From Deltaproteobacteria bacterium (GTDB lineage Bacteria > Desulfobacterota > Desulfobacteria > Desulfobacterales > ETH-SRB1): a stretch of 15,841 bases of DNA. Positions within the stretch are counted from its first letter, which is position 1. Each line of letters begins with the position of its first letter. The stretch is taken from contig JAFCZU010000068.1 in the NCBI GenBank assembly GCA_019314185.1, positions 1 through 15,841 of the forward strand, given 5' to 3'. A program made the translations under genes and the position numbers. A model generated the notes under the pieces. It did not search any database, was not told the origin of the DNA, and saw only the letters and a list, made by a program, of their open reading frames with translations. Shown here piece after piece: positions 7,245 to 15,454 of this stretch.

Positions 7245-8027
7245 ATGGAAAAACTGAAAAAGAAACTGAACCTCTTTTACAATCAGCATAACAAACGCAA
7301 ATATGTTCATCCTGATCCCCTTGAATTTTTGTATCAATACAAAGAGATAAGAAACCGTGAGATAGTCGGACTTATTGCATCTTCGCTTGCATACGGCAGG
7401 GTTGCACAAATTTTAAAGAGCGTTGCATTTGTGTTAGATATTATGAATCCATCACCTTATTTGTTTTTGAAAAATTCAACATATAAATCTCTTAACGAAA
7501 CATTTGAAGACTTTACGCACAGATTTGCCACCCAGGATCATATTGCGGCCTTGCTTTTTGGAATTAAAAATGTGATTTCCGAGTTTGGTTCTCTTCATAA
7601 ATGTTTTTTAACCGGTTTTTCGGAAGATGATAAAAATGTTATCTCAGCCATGACTTTTTTTTCACAGCAACTTATTGCCGGAAAAAACAACCCCGGGCAT
7701 CTTGTCGCCATGCCTGAAAAAGGGAGTGCATGCAAGAGAATGAATCTGTTTTTAAGATGGATGATAAGAAAAGATAGAGTCGACCCAGGTGGCTGGACCG
7801 GCATACCATTATCTAAACTCATAATTCCTCTTGATACGCATATGCACAGAATTGGCCTTGCCTTGAATCTTACAAAAAGAAAACAGGCAAGTATGCGTAC
7901 TGCTCTTGAGATAACATCCTGTTTTAAAAAACTGGTTCCTGATGATCCGGTAAAATATGATTTTGTGCTTACACGACTTGGAATCAGGAATGATATGGTT
8001 TTGACATTGACAACATCAGAAAGATAG
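7245..8027 (+). CDS. TIGR02757 (DUF2400) family protein
   Basis: A 260-residue protein matching the TIGR02757/DUF2400 family in length and motifs. Visible signatures are YVHPDPLEFL (20-29), the IASSLAYGRVAQI stretch (44-56), RKDRVDPGGW (175-184), PLDTHMHRIG (195-204) and DPVKYDFVLTRLGI (234-247). Family members are cytoplasmic, widespread in Bacteroidetes and deltaproteobacteria, and have no established function; the helical architecture and PLDTH...R pattern recall helix-hairpin-helix DNA glycosylases, but that is inference. ATG 7245 is only 4 bp after the cytochrome stop and has no clear ribosome site of its own, so translation is probably coupled to the cytochrome. A functional link with that exported protein is not obvious. 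Confidence 0.88.
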   Translation: MEKLKKKLNLFYNQHNKRKYVHPDPLEFLYQYKEIRNREIVGLIASSLAYGRVAQILKSVAFVLDIMNPSPYLFLKNSTYKSLNETFEDFTHRFATQDHIAALLFGIKNVISEFGSLHKCFLTGFSEDDKNVISAMTFFSQQLIAGKNNPGHLVAMPEKGSACKRMNLFLRWMIRKDRVDPGGWTGIPLSKLIIPLDTHMHRIGLALNLTKRKQASMRTALEITSCFKKLVPDDPVKYDFVLTRLGIRNDMVLTLTTSER

Positions 8028-8085
8028 CCTACTAACCCCATAAATCGAACTTTTTAAGAAGTTGCTGAATACAAAGGAAAAAGAG

Positions 8086-8955
8086 ATGAATTTTCAGGAA
8101 ATAATACTATCTTTGCAAAAATTCTGGTCGAAAAAAGGATGTGTGCTGCTTCAACCGTATGATGTTGAGGTTGGCGCCGGGACATTTAATCCAGCCACGT
8201 TTCTTAAGGTTTTAGGCCCCGAACCATGGGATGCGGCTTATGTACAACCTTCCAGACGTCCTACAGATGGCCGTTATGGTGAAAATCCAAATAGATTGCA
8301 GCATTATTATCAGTTTCAGGTAATACTCAAGCCGTCTCCGGTGGATGTGCAAAAAAAATACCTTCAGAGTTTAAAGGTTCTTGGTATTAATTCTCTTGAG
8401 CATGATATAAGGTTTGTTGAAGACGACTGGGAATCACCAACCCTTGGCGCTTCCGGTCTTGGATGGGAAGTCTGGCTGGATGGTATGGAAATCACGCAGT
8501 TTACATATTTTCAATTAGCGGGCAGTATTGAATTGTCGCCCGTATCGGTTGAAATTACTTACGGCCTTGAACGTATCTCCATGTATCTTCAGGGGGTAGA
8601 TAATGTATTTGATTTGAAATGGAACGACGATATAACCTATGGAGATATATATCACCGGCAAGAAGTAGAACAGTCAACATACAACTTTGAAAAAGCAGAT
8701 ATTGATATGCTGCGAAATCTTTTTGACAAACACGAAGCTGAAGCCATGCTGACGATCAAGAAATTGCTTGTTCTTCCGGCATATGAATATTGTCTAAAAT
8801 GTTCGCATACTTTTAATCTTCTTGATGCACGCGGCGCCATAAGTGTTACAGAAAGAACCGGTTATATTGCACGGATAAGAAATATCGCCAGAGCTTGCGC
8901 TGAAAAGTATCTAAACCAACGAGAAGCCATGGGTTTTCCTATGTTAAAGAGATAA
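8086..8955 (+). CDS. glyQ: Glycyl-tRNA synthetase alpha subunit
   Basis: This 289-residue protein is the alpha (catalytic) subunit of the bacterial alpha2beta2 glycyl-tRNA synthetase, which charges tRNA-Gly in the cytoplasm. The class II core is highly conserved: [14 protein letters not shown] (13-26), [13 protein letters not shown] (28-40), [19 protein letters not shown] (52-70) including motif 2 residues, and [13 protein letters not shown] [10 protein letters not shown] (155-164). The length is typical for GlyQ. The start at ATG 8086 is supported by AGGA 7 bases upstream; an in-frame TTG at 8062 would add eight non-family residues. The partner glyS, which usually follows directly, is absent: the next 259 bp is repeat DNA and then a convergent gene. 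The beta subunit must be encoded elsewhere if the enzyme is of this type. Confidence 0.97.
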   Translation: MNFQEIILSLQKFWSKKGCVLLQPYDVEVGAGTFNPATFLKVLGPEPWDAAYVQPSRRPTDGRYGENPNRLQHYYQFQVILKPSPVDVQKKYLQSLKVLGINSLEHDIRFVEDDWESPTLGASGLGWEVWLDGMEITQFTYFQLAGSIELSPVSVEITYGLERISMYLQGVDNVFDLKWNDDITYGDIYHRQEVEQSTYNFEKADIDMLRNLFDKHEAEAMLTIKKLLVLPAYEYCLKCSHTFNLLDARGAISVTERTGYIARIRNIARACAEKYLNQREAMGFPMLKR

Positions 8956-9001
8956 AACTATAAGGGAAGACCTTTATAAAACTGATGTGGTCAAATAAAA
9001 A

Positions 9002-9203
9002 TGATGGTATTGTAAAAAGTCCAAACCTTTGACTTTGGCCACACATATAGTATTATTGGCTTCTCAAGTTTCGCGCCTTTTAATTTAGCCAAAGCGTTAG
9101 ACGGTAAGAGCTAAAAATCAAAGACGCCAGACTTGAGTTAGCTTTTATCATACCCAATATATTGTAACAGCAAGTTAATTTTCCGATTTTTTACGAGTTT
9201 GTC
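9002..9203. repeat. Degraded element A, copy 2, containing repeat B
   Basis: The left end TGATGGTATTGTAAAAAGTC (9002-9021) matches the left end of element A copy 1 in 16 of 20 positions. The right end GATTTTTTACGAGTTTGTC (9185-9203) matches its right end loosely. The ~200-bp span holds repeat B copy 2 in its middle, suggesting insertion of one element in another or a composite. It fills the convergent gap between glyQ and the adenosine-specific kinase gene. Confidence 0.5.
9063..9137 (+). repeat. Dispersed repeat B, copy 2, with inverted ends
   Basis: Bases 9063-9118 match 5167-5222 at 91%. The copy is bounded by imperfect 18-bp inverted repeats, CTCAAGTTTCGCGCCTTT (9063-9080) and AAAGACGCCAGACTTGAG (9120-9137), pairing at 15 of 18 positions. 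An inner TTTAGC/GCTAAA pair extends the fold. This copy shows the likely full element (75 bp); the right end of copy 1 differs. Confidence 0.7.
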
Positions 9204-9214
9204 GAAATTGATAG

Positions 9215-9697
9215 TTACTGTTTGTAGCCGATTTTTCTCAACAATTCTTTCCGTGCCCAAATATCATCTTCTGTTTCTATGCCTTTTGAGCTAAACCCGT
9301 CAATGACCCCGAGTACTCCCCGACCCAGTTCTGTTTCAGCTATAATAACCTCGACCGGATTTGCTGTTGCGCAAAAGATTCGACAGACCTCTGTTACATT
9401 TTTAATCGAATTTAAAACATTTACAGGAAACAGATCTTTCATAAAAACAATAAAACTGTGGCCTGCTGAAAGGTTGTATGCATTCTTCTTTGCCAGTTCG
9501 ATAAGCTCATCATCTGTGCCGTCATAACGCACAAGACATGACTCGGAAGCTTCGCAGAATGCCAGACCGAATTTTGCCATTGGAACAGCATTAACCATGG
9601 CTTCATAAATATCCTCAACAGTTTTGATGAAATGAGAGTGGCCTAAAATCATGTTCAATCCGTCCGGATTTTCAATTTTTACTGTTTTAATATCCAT
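9215..9697 (-). CDS. Adenosine-specific kinase (PF04008 family)
   Basis: A 160-residue cytoplasmic protein of the small adenosine-specific kinase family, unrelated to ribokinase-type adenosine kinases. Family motifs are clear: GHSHFIKTVEDIYEA (19-33), KFGLAFCEAS (42-51), LVRYDGTD (55-62), GHSFIVFMKDLFPVNVLNSI (79-98), FCATANPVEVI (108-118) and GRGVLGVIDG (125-134). The full length and intact motifs suggest a working gene. Biochemical evidence in the family points to adenosine binding/phosphorylation, but the cellular role is not well settled. ATG 9697 is fixed by GGAGG 5 bases upstream. It is divergent from the NifX-permease pair across 155 bp and convergent with glyQ. Confidence 0.92.
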   Translation of the reverse strand: MDIKTVKIENPDGLNMILGHSHFIKTVEDIYEAMVNAVPMAKFGLAFCEASESCLVRYDGTDDELIELAKKNAYNLSAGHSFIVFMKDLFPVNVLNSIKNVTEVCRIFCATANPVEVIIAETELGRGVLGVIDGFSSKGIETEDDIWARKELLRKIGYKQ

Positions 9698-9852
9698 ATT
9701 GCCTCCATTTTAAATTATTTTAAATATAAAAAATATCATATTCTTGAATAAAACACAATTTTACGAATTCTTTTATCACAAGATTATCAACACTTGCCAA
9801 TAATAAGAAAATATGGAAATTATGTAAAAACAAAACAACTCTGGAGACTGTC
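9698..9852. promoter_or_regulatory. Divergent promoter region
   Basis: This 155-bp, very AT-rich space separates the adenosine-specific kinase and the NifX-permease gene. It must carry start signals for both. GGAGG for the kinase lies at the left edge and GGAG (9843-9846) for the right gene at the right edge. No confident -35/-10 boxes or operator palindrome were found. Confidence 0.35.
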
Positions 9853-10650
9853 TTGAGAATTGCCGTTTCTGCCGATAGCCCGAATCTGAATGCAAAGGTT
9901 GGATTCAGATTTGGTGCTTCTAAATATTTTATAATTATTGATCTGGATACAATGGATTTTGAGGCGATTGCAAACCCGGGCGCTTCAACTTACCAGGGCT
10001 CCGGTGTTCATGCTGTTGTGCTTCTTATCAGCAAGAAAATTAATACGGTTTTAACCGGATATTGCAGCCCAGTTGCTATTGGCCATCTGACGGTTAACGG
10101 CATACAAGTGCTTTCCGGAGTTAAAGGCACGGTTGAAGAAGTTGTGCAAATGCACAAAAAAAGCAAACTGCAACAACAGCCTGGAGTTGAATCCAGTCTT
10201 GAAACAAGCGCTAATAAGATTGACAGGGCAACTCTGGTTCATGCTTTTAAAAACTCCGCTAATCAATTTATCAGGCTTCTGCCTGTACTAACCGGTGTAG
10301 TGCTGCTCTTGGGGCTATTCAGCTCATTTATGACAAAAGAGCTTCTGTCTTCTGTTTTTTCAGGTAATATTGTAGAAGACACTCTCCTTGGGGCATCTTT
10401 GGGAAGCATTTTTGCCGGTAATCCCATCAGCAGTTATATCATCGGTGGAGAATTGCTGAGATATGGAATCAGTCTGTTTGCGGTAACCGCCTTGATCGTT
10501 TCATGGGTTACGGTAGGGATAGTGCAGTTGCCGGCTGAGATGGCAGCTCTGGGCAAAAGATTTGCTTTGGTTAGAAACACGGTATCTTTTGCTTTGGCTC
10601 TGATTATAGCAATCCTTACTGTAGCGTTTCTTACTATTATTGGTGTATAA
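9853..10650 (+). CDS. NifX-like domain fused to permease half
   Basis: A 265-residue two-part protein. Residues 1-103 form a dinitrogenase iron-molybdenum cofactor biosynthesis (NifX/NifB C-terminal-like, PF02579) domain: RIAVSADSPNLNAKVGFRFG at the start, GSGVHAVVLL (49-58), and TGYCSPVAIGHLTVNGI (68-84). This domain binds metal clusters or oxyanion cofactors in known members. After a polar linker (104-125), residues 140-265 are membrane helices with GSIFAGNPISSYIIGGELL (184-202), resembling one half of the ArsP_1/PF03773 permeases. No nif gene is nearby, so the N-terminal domain is probably a ligand or metal sensor for the transporter. The start is TTG 9853, supported by GGAG 6 bases upstream. 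The second permease half begins 2 bp after the stop. Confidence 0.82.
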   Translation: MRIAVSADSPNLNAKVGFRFGASKYFIIIDLDTMDFEAIANPGASTYQGSGVHAVVLLISKKINTVLTGYCSPVAIGHLTVNGIQVLSGVKGTVEEVVQMHKKSKLQQQPGVESSLETSANKIDRATLVHAFKNSANQFIRLLPVLTGVVLLLGLFSSFMTKELLSSVFSGNIVEDTLLGASLGSIFAGNPISSYIIGGELLRYGISLFAVTALIVSWVTVGIVQLPAEMAALGKRFALVRNTVSFALALIIAILTVAFLTIIGV

Positions 10651-10652
10651 AT

Positions 10653-11168
10653 ATGTCGAATAGAAGTAAACAAAATGTCATGCGGATGATCTATTTCCCG
10701 GCTTCCGTAATTGCAGTATATGGAATTATTTTTGCATTTATGTCAGACAGGGCTTTCCTCGCTCTTAAAAGCAGCGGCATTATCTTTTCCAATATAATTA
10801 TACCGTTATCCCTTGTTTTTATTCTTATGGTAGTTCTGAATCTTTTTTTAAAACCAGCATATATTACAAGTTTTCTGGGGAAAAAAGCCGGCATTAAGGG
10901 AATCATGTTATCAATGACAGCAGGAATTATTTCTACAGGACCAATCTATGCCTGGTATCCAATGCTCAAGGAATTAAAGGAAAAAGGGGCTGGAAGTTCA
11001 TCCATTGCCGTTTTTCTGAACAGCAGAGCTGTTAAGCCATTTCTTCTGCCAATAATGATTTCGCATTTTGGATGCTTATATGTGGCCATACTTACGGTAT
11101 TTACAATTACGGGGTCACTTGTCGCAGGATACCTGGTTGGAGCTTTGATGGAAAAAGAAGATAACTAA
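10653..11168 (+). CDS. Permease half (PF03773/ArsP-like)
   Basis: A 171-residue membrane protein that complements the preceding gene to make a full-size permease. Hydrophobic segments lie at about residues 12-31, 41-68, 84-104, 116-138 and 141-164. The motif TAGIISTGPIYAWYPMLKEL (89-108), followed by FLNSRAVKPFLLPIM (121-135), matches the conserved Gly/Pro membrane motif of PF03773-type permeases and parallels GSIFAGNPISS in the upstream gene. This suggests two homologous halves working as a heterodimer. ATG 10653 is 2 bp after the upstream stop, so translation is coupled. The substrate is unknown; arsenical or another metal(loid) is possible by family but not shown. The gene is convergent with the MBL gene across only 11 bp. 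Confidence 0.82.
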   Translation: MSNRSKQNVMRMIYFPASVIAVYGIIFAFMSDRAFLALKSSGIIFSNIIIPLSLVFILMVVLNLFLKPAYITSFLGKKAGIKGIMLSMTAGIISTGPIYAWYPMLKELKEKGAGSSSIAVFLNSRAVKPFLLPIMISHFGCLYVAILTVFTITGSLVAGYLVGALMEKEDN

Positions 11169-11179
11169 GAATTTTTTTG

Positions 11180-12022
11180 CTAAATAGAAATAGTCTTATC
11201 AATTTCGATATTTTTTTCACCCTGCCTGATGCTTACCGCTGCGATATCAGGATCGTGTTCAAAGAATAGAATCCAGTTTTCTTTTAGCGCTCTGCTGAGA
11301 AGGTTTTTCTTTTCCTTGATTAAAGTCATGGGGTAATTGTCATAAGCCATATTCCAGACAGCAGGCAGATGCGCAGATGTAGGCATAAGATCAGCGCAAT
11401 AAAACAGGCAGCCGGCTTCACCCTTTATCAGTGGATGCTGCTGAGCAAGTGTGTGGCCATCTGTTACAATAAGCTCTATACCTTTAAATATCTCTGTTGG
11501 CCCATCTATCAGCTTTAAGACTCCGGCCTCCTCAAGCGGCACGAAATTTTCTTTCATATAGCTTGCCCTGTTTCTCACTGACGGGTTGTTTGCTGTCTCC
11601 CACTGTTTTCTTTGAATATAATAAGCGGCATTCTGAAAGGTCGGCACTACTTTATTGTTTTCTATACATGTTGAGCCTCCGGTGTGGTCAAAATGGAGGT
11701 GAGTTAATATGACATCTGTTATGTCATTACGTGTCAATCCATGTTCTGATAATGATTTGTCTATGTCTGTCGAGTCTTCATCTATTTTGTATATTTTTAT
11801 CATCTTTTCAGATAGCTTGCTGCCCAGCCCTGTATCGATTAGAATGTTTTTACCCTTTCCCTGTATCAAAAGCGACCTTGCATTCATGGGAATAAGATTT
11901 TTTTCATCTGCCGGAATTTTTCTTTCCCACAATATCTTTGGAACGATTCCAAACATGGCTCCGCCATCAAGAACAAATCTGCCCATGTCAACAGAAAAGC
12001 ATTCATAGTCTCCAAATTTCAT
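11180..12022 (-). CDS. MBL-fold metallo-hydrolase
   Basis: A 280-residue metallo-beta-lactamase-fold hydrolase, presumably cytoplasmic (no signal peptide). The metal site is complete: HLHFDH (His108, His110, Asp112, His113), His190 in VTDGHT, Asp211 in YCADLMPT and His256 in FFEHDPDI. LIDTG at 61-65 precedes it as expected. The layout (GGGAMFGIVPKILWE-like start, AMFG... and GHT...) resembles the lactonase/quorum-quenching-like branch of the superfamily, but the substrate cannot be assigned. ATG 12022 overlaps the topA stop as ATGA, and its AAGGAG ribosome site lies inside the last topA codons, so translation is coupled to topA. It is the last gene of the minus-strand run. Confidence 0.9.
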   Translation of the reverse strand: MKFGDYECFSVDMGRFVLDGGAMFGIVPKILWERKIPADEKNLIPMNARSLLIQGKGKNILIDTGLGSKLSEKMIKIYKIDEDSTDIDKSLSEHGLTRNDITDVILTHLHFDHTGGSTCIENNKVVPTFQNAAYYIQRKQWETANNPSVRNRASYMKENFVPLEEAGVLKLIDGPTEIFKGIELIVTDGHTLAQQHPLIKGEAGCLFYCADLMPTSAHLPAVWNMAYDNYPMTLIKEKKNLLSRALKENWILFFEHDPDIAAVSIRQGEKNIEIDKTISI

Positions 12023-14292
12023 AACTGCTCCTTATACCCGCATCCATTTGTCAAGCAGGATAGAATAACACCTTTTTTCTTGGTGGATTTTTCAGCAAGA
12101 AATTTTGCCCCGCATTCAGGACATTCTTTTGCAACCGGCTTATCCCAGATAGCAAATTTGCATTCAGGATAGCGGTTGCAGCTATAGAAGATTTTGCCCC
12201 GCCTTGATTTTCTTTCAACAATACTGCCGCAGCACCCTTTTTCCGGGCATTTAACACCGGTATCCTGTGCAGCATGATTTGAATTTATTGATTTGGTGCT
12301 TTTGCATTCAGGATATCCACTGCATGCGAAAAATGGCCCGTATTGCCCCTGTTTAATAACCATGGGCTTGCCGCATTTATCACAAACCTGGTCTGAGGCT
12401 TCATCTGCCGGCAGTTCAATCGGCTGGATTTCTCCTGTTTCATCATCCCTTGTATAGTTTGTTGAGTGTTTGCATTCAGGATATCCATTGCAGGCAAGAT
12501 AATGTCCATTTTTGCCTACCTTGACATGCAGCTGTTTACCGCATTTGGGACAGGTTAAACCTGTTGGGAAACCCACGCCCCGCATACTGAGCATCGATTC
12601 TGATGCTACATCAAGATCTTTTTTAAAAGGGTCGTAAAAACGTGTGAGTATCTCTAAATAATCGGCTTCTGCGTCTTCAATGCTGTCTAAATCATTCTCC
12701 ATTTTAGCGGTAAAATCGACGCCGAATATATCAGGAAAGCTTTTTACCAGAAGATCGTTTACAATAAACCCTAATTCGCTTGGCCTGAAATAACCTTTGA
12801 TAAAATCCACATATCCTTTTAGCCTGATAGTGGATAATATGGCGGCATAGGTGCTTGGACGTCCTATTCCGTTTTCTTCAAGCTCTTTGACAAGTGATGC
12901 TTCTGAGAATCTTGGAGGCGGCAATGTAAAATGCTGCTTTGGAACCAGTTTGTTTAGTTTTAACACCATGCCTTCAGAAAGTTCAGGAAGATCATCTGCT
13001 TTTTTTCCTTTTTCATCCGCATTGTCGGCAGAGATATAAAGGGTCATAAAACCTGGGAATTTAATGGTTGATCCGCTTGCGGTAAACAAACAGGAACCGG
13101 CCTTGATAGATATCGTGCTGGTGTCTATAAGAGCCTGTTTCATCTGTGATGCGACAAACCGCTTCCATATAAGGGTGTATAGAGCTAACTGGTCTTTGGA
13201 AAGATAAGCGGCAATTTTTTCAGGTGTATTTAATACCGATGCAGGGCGTATGGCTTCATGAGCGTCCTGAGCCTTTTTGCGGTTTTTGAAAAATCTTGGC
13301 TTTTCAAGAGCATATTGCCTGCCAAAACGCTTCCGGATCAGTGAAAGGGCTTCTTCGGCAGCCTCTTTTGCTATCCTGGTTGAATCTGTACGCATGTAGG
13401 TGATAAGCCCTTCCGGTTTGCCGGGACCAAGATCTATGCCTTCATAGAGCTGCTGTGCCACAATCATAGTCTTTTTAGCGGAAAACCTGAGTTTTCTGAT
13501 GGCTTCCTGCTGAAGTTTGCTTGTAATAAAAGGAGGAAGAGGATTTTTTTTTGTGGTTTTCTTTTGAACTTTTTCCACCACAAAATCGCTGCCTGACAGC
13601 TCATTAAGTATGGCGGTTGATGTCTTTTCATCGGGAATCCTGATTTTCTTTCCGTTTTTTTTCGCAAATTTTGCAGTAAATGGTGGCGGTTCGCTGCCCT
13701 CAAGCCAGGCTGTTATCGACCAGTATTCTTCCGGATTAAATGCATAAATGGCACGCTCCCTCTCGCAGATTATCCGCACTGTGACAGATTGCACCCTGCC
13801 TGCGCTCAACCCGCCTTTAACCTTTCGCCACAGCAAAGGCGAAACCTGATATCCCACCAGCCTGTCAAGTATTCTGCGTGCCTGTTGAGCCTCATATTTT
13901 TTCTTGTCGAGATTTTCAGGAGCGGCAATTGCCTTATTGATGGCGTTTTGTGTGAGTTCGTGAAAAAGAACCCTGTGAAATTTTCTATCCTTTTTTTTCA
14001 GAACTTCGGCTGCATGCCATGCAATCGCCTCTCCTTCTCTGTCAGGGTCGGCGGCAAGGTAGATATCCATGGCGTCACCCGCGGCCCTTTTTAATGATGA
14101 TATAACTTTTTGCTTTCCAGGAATGTTCCTGTATTTCGGCTTGAAACCATCTTCAATATCAATGCCGATTTCCTTTGCGGGCAGATCTTTTATGTGCCCA
14201 ACCGTTGCAGCCACATTATAGCTTTTGCCAAGATACTTCTTTATGGTTCTAACCTTTGTCGGTGATTCAACTATTATAAGCGGTTTGGTCAT
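12019..14292 (-). CDS. topA: DNA topoisomerase I
   Basis: A type IA topoisomerase of 757 residues that relaxes negative supercoils. The N-terminus IIVESPTKVRTIKKYLG with its catalytic Glu and AADPDREGEAIAWH form the Toprim domain (metal-binding DxDxE region near residue 82). The active-site tyrosine is in ITYMRTDSTR (about Tyr299), preceded by GLSAGRVQSV. The C-terminus has three complete Topo_C4 zinc fingers (CPKCG...CNGYPEC, CDKCG...CSGYPEC, CPEKGC...CNRYPEC) and a fourth diverged CPECG...CLTNGC. The preferred start is ATG 14292, giving the family-typical MTKPLIIVESP and an AAGGA 11 bases upstream; ATG 14304 adds four residues but would sit against the AAGG with no spacing. It follows dprA and overlaps the MBL gene by 4 bases. 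Confidence 0.97.
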   Translation of the reverse strand: MTKPLIIVESPTKVRTIKKYLGKSYNVAATVGHIKDLPAKEIGIDIEDGFKPKYRNIPGKQKVISSLKRAAGDAMDIYLAADPDREGEAIAWHAAEVLKKKDRKFHRVLFHELTQNAINKAIAAPENLDKKKYEAQQARRILDRLVGYQVSPLLWRKVKGGLSAGRVQSVTVRIICERERAIYAFNPEEYWSITAWLEGSEPPPFTAKFAKKNGKKIRIPDEKTSTAILNELSGSDFVVEKVQKKTTKKNPLPPFITSKLQQEAIRKLRFSAKKTMIVAQQLYEGIDLGPGKPEGLITYMRTDSTRIAKEAAEEALSLIRKRFGRQYALEKPRFFKNRKKAQDAHEAIRPASVLNTPEKIAAYLSKDQLALYTLIWKRFVASQMKQALIDTSTISIKAGSCLFTASGSTIKFPGFMTLYISADNADEKGKKADDLPELSEGMVLKLNKLVPKQHFTLPPPRFSEASLVKELEENGIGRPSTYAAILSTIRLKGYVDFIKGYFRPSELGFIVNDLLVKSFPDIFGVDFTAKMENDLDSIEDAEADYLEILTRFYDPFKKDLDVASESMLSMRGVGFPTGLTCPKCGKQLHVKVGKNGHYLACNGYPECKHSTNYTRDDETGEIQPIELPADEASDQVCDKCGKPMVIKQGQYGPFFACSGYPECKSTKSINSNHAAQDTGVKCPEKGCCGSIVERKSRRGKIFYSCNRYPECKFAIWDKPVAKECPECGAKFLAEKSTKKKGVILSCLTNGCGYKEQL

Positions 14293-14319
14293 TAATTTTG
14301 GCATCCTTCATAATCATTA

Positions 14320-14344
14320 TTCGACGTTCGATGTTGGACGTTCG
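14320..14344. repeat. Short heptamer tandem repeat
   Basis: TCGACGT-TCGATGT-TGGACGT-TCG runs from 14321 to 14344, a 7-bp unit repeated about 3.4 times with one change per unit. It occupies half of the 52 to 64-bp gap between the dprA stop and the topA start. Read on the gene strand it lies in the topA 5' leader. The periodic unit suggests slippage or a dispersed heptamer repeat rather than a promoter. Confidence 0.6.
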
Positions 14345-14356
14345 TCTTTTAATTTG

Positions 14357-15454
14357 TTATTCCTTGATGGAAAACAATTTCCCCGGCGCCTGGTCCACAA
14401 TTTCCTTTAGTTCAAGTCTTAGCAGGATACTTGAAAGTTTTCCCGGTTCCATGGAGATATTCCTGGAAATTTCATCAATGTGAACAGGATATGGCCCAAG
14501 TTCTTTTAACACCAGCGATTCCTCAGATGATAGAGGAGGAAGTTTGTCCATTTTTTTGTTTTTATCATCAGCAGCATAAGCCTGAATTAAAGGTGAAAGT
14601 TCTTCGATTATGTCTTGCGCATGTTCGACAAGTTTTGCCCCCTGTTTTATAAGGGTGTGAGCTCCGATACTTTTAAAGGAATTAATGCTTCCCGGAACAG
14701 CAAAAACTTCCCTGTTTTGCTCTGCCGCAAGACGTGCGGTAATAAGTGAGCCGCTCTTTCTCGTTGCTTCCACAACAACCGTTCCAAGGGAAATGCCGCT
14801 GATTATCCTGTTTCGTATCGGAAAATTATAGGCTTCAGGCTCTGTCTTTAAAGCAAATTCTGAAACAACAGCTCCATTCTCAGCAATTTTATGAAAAAGC
14901 TTTATGTTTTCCGCTGGATAAACTCTTTCAAAACCGCTTCCGAGAACAGCTATGGTTTTCCCCTTGCCCATTAAAGCCCCTTCGTGAGCTGCAGTATCAA
15001 TTCCCCTTGCCATTCCGCTGACAATTGTTATTCCCCGCAGAGCCAGATCGTTACACAACCGCTTTGTTGTGGATAGGCCATAGGGTGTTGCATTCCTTGA
15101 ACCAACAATCGCAATATTCATTATTGAAGAGTCGAGCTTCCCAAAAACATACAAAAAAGGAGGGGGATCCGGTATTTCAAGCAAAAGCGGCGGATAATCA
15201 GGATCGAGCATTGTAACAATCCGGCAGCTACTTTCTACCACCGAATCAAAATCCTTTTTAACATGTTCAGGAATTTGATGGCGTCTGATTGCCGATGCAA
15301 GGCGATCTGTTATGCCGTCAACTTTCAGAAGATCATCAGAGGATGCTTCAAAAACAAGATGGGGAGATTTAAACTTATCAATCAGCCTCTTAAAAAGATG
15401 GTTCCCTATTCCAGGAACACTTTTAAGGGCAAACCATGGCAGAATATTTTCCAC
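14357..15454 (-). CDS. dprA: DNA-processing protein DprA
   Basis: A 365-residue DprA/Smf protein, which binds single-stranded DNA and loads RecA during natural transformation and perhaps other recombination. A SAM/HhH-like N-terminus includes LKSVPGIGNHLFKRL (10-24). The Rossmann-like core shows IVGSRNATPYG (116-126), SGMARGIDTAAH (146-157), LGSGFERVYPAEN (171-183), FPIRNRIISG (211-220), SGSLITARLAAEQ (234-246) and VFAVPGSI (250-257). The C-terminal ~60 residues form the winged helix (DML1-like; ISMEPGKLSSILLRLELKEI). It is full length with all motifs intact. The start is GTG 15454, directly after the secF stop with no gap; GAGG inside the last secF codons serves as ribosome site. Confidence 0.96.
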   Translation of the reverse strand: MENILPWFALKSVPGIGNHLFKRLIDKFKSPHLVFEASSDDLLKVDGITDRLASAIRRHQIPEHVKKDFDSVVESSCRIVTMLDPDYPPLLLEIPDPPPFLYVFGKLDSSIMNIAIVGSRNATPYGLSTTKRLCNDLALRGITIVSGMARGIDTAAHEGALMGKGKTIAVLGSGFERVYPAENIKLFHKIAENGAVVSEFALKTEPEAYNFPIRNRIISGISLGTVVVEATRKSGSLITARLAAEQNREVFAVPGSINSFKSIGAHTLIKQGAKLVEHAQDIIEELSPLIQAYAADDKNKKMDKLPPLSSEESLVLKELGPYPVHIDEISRNISMEPGKLSSILLRLELKEIVDQAPGKLFSIKE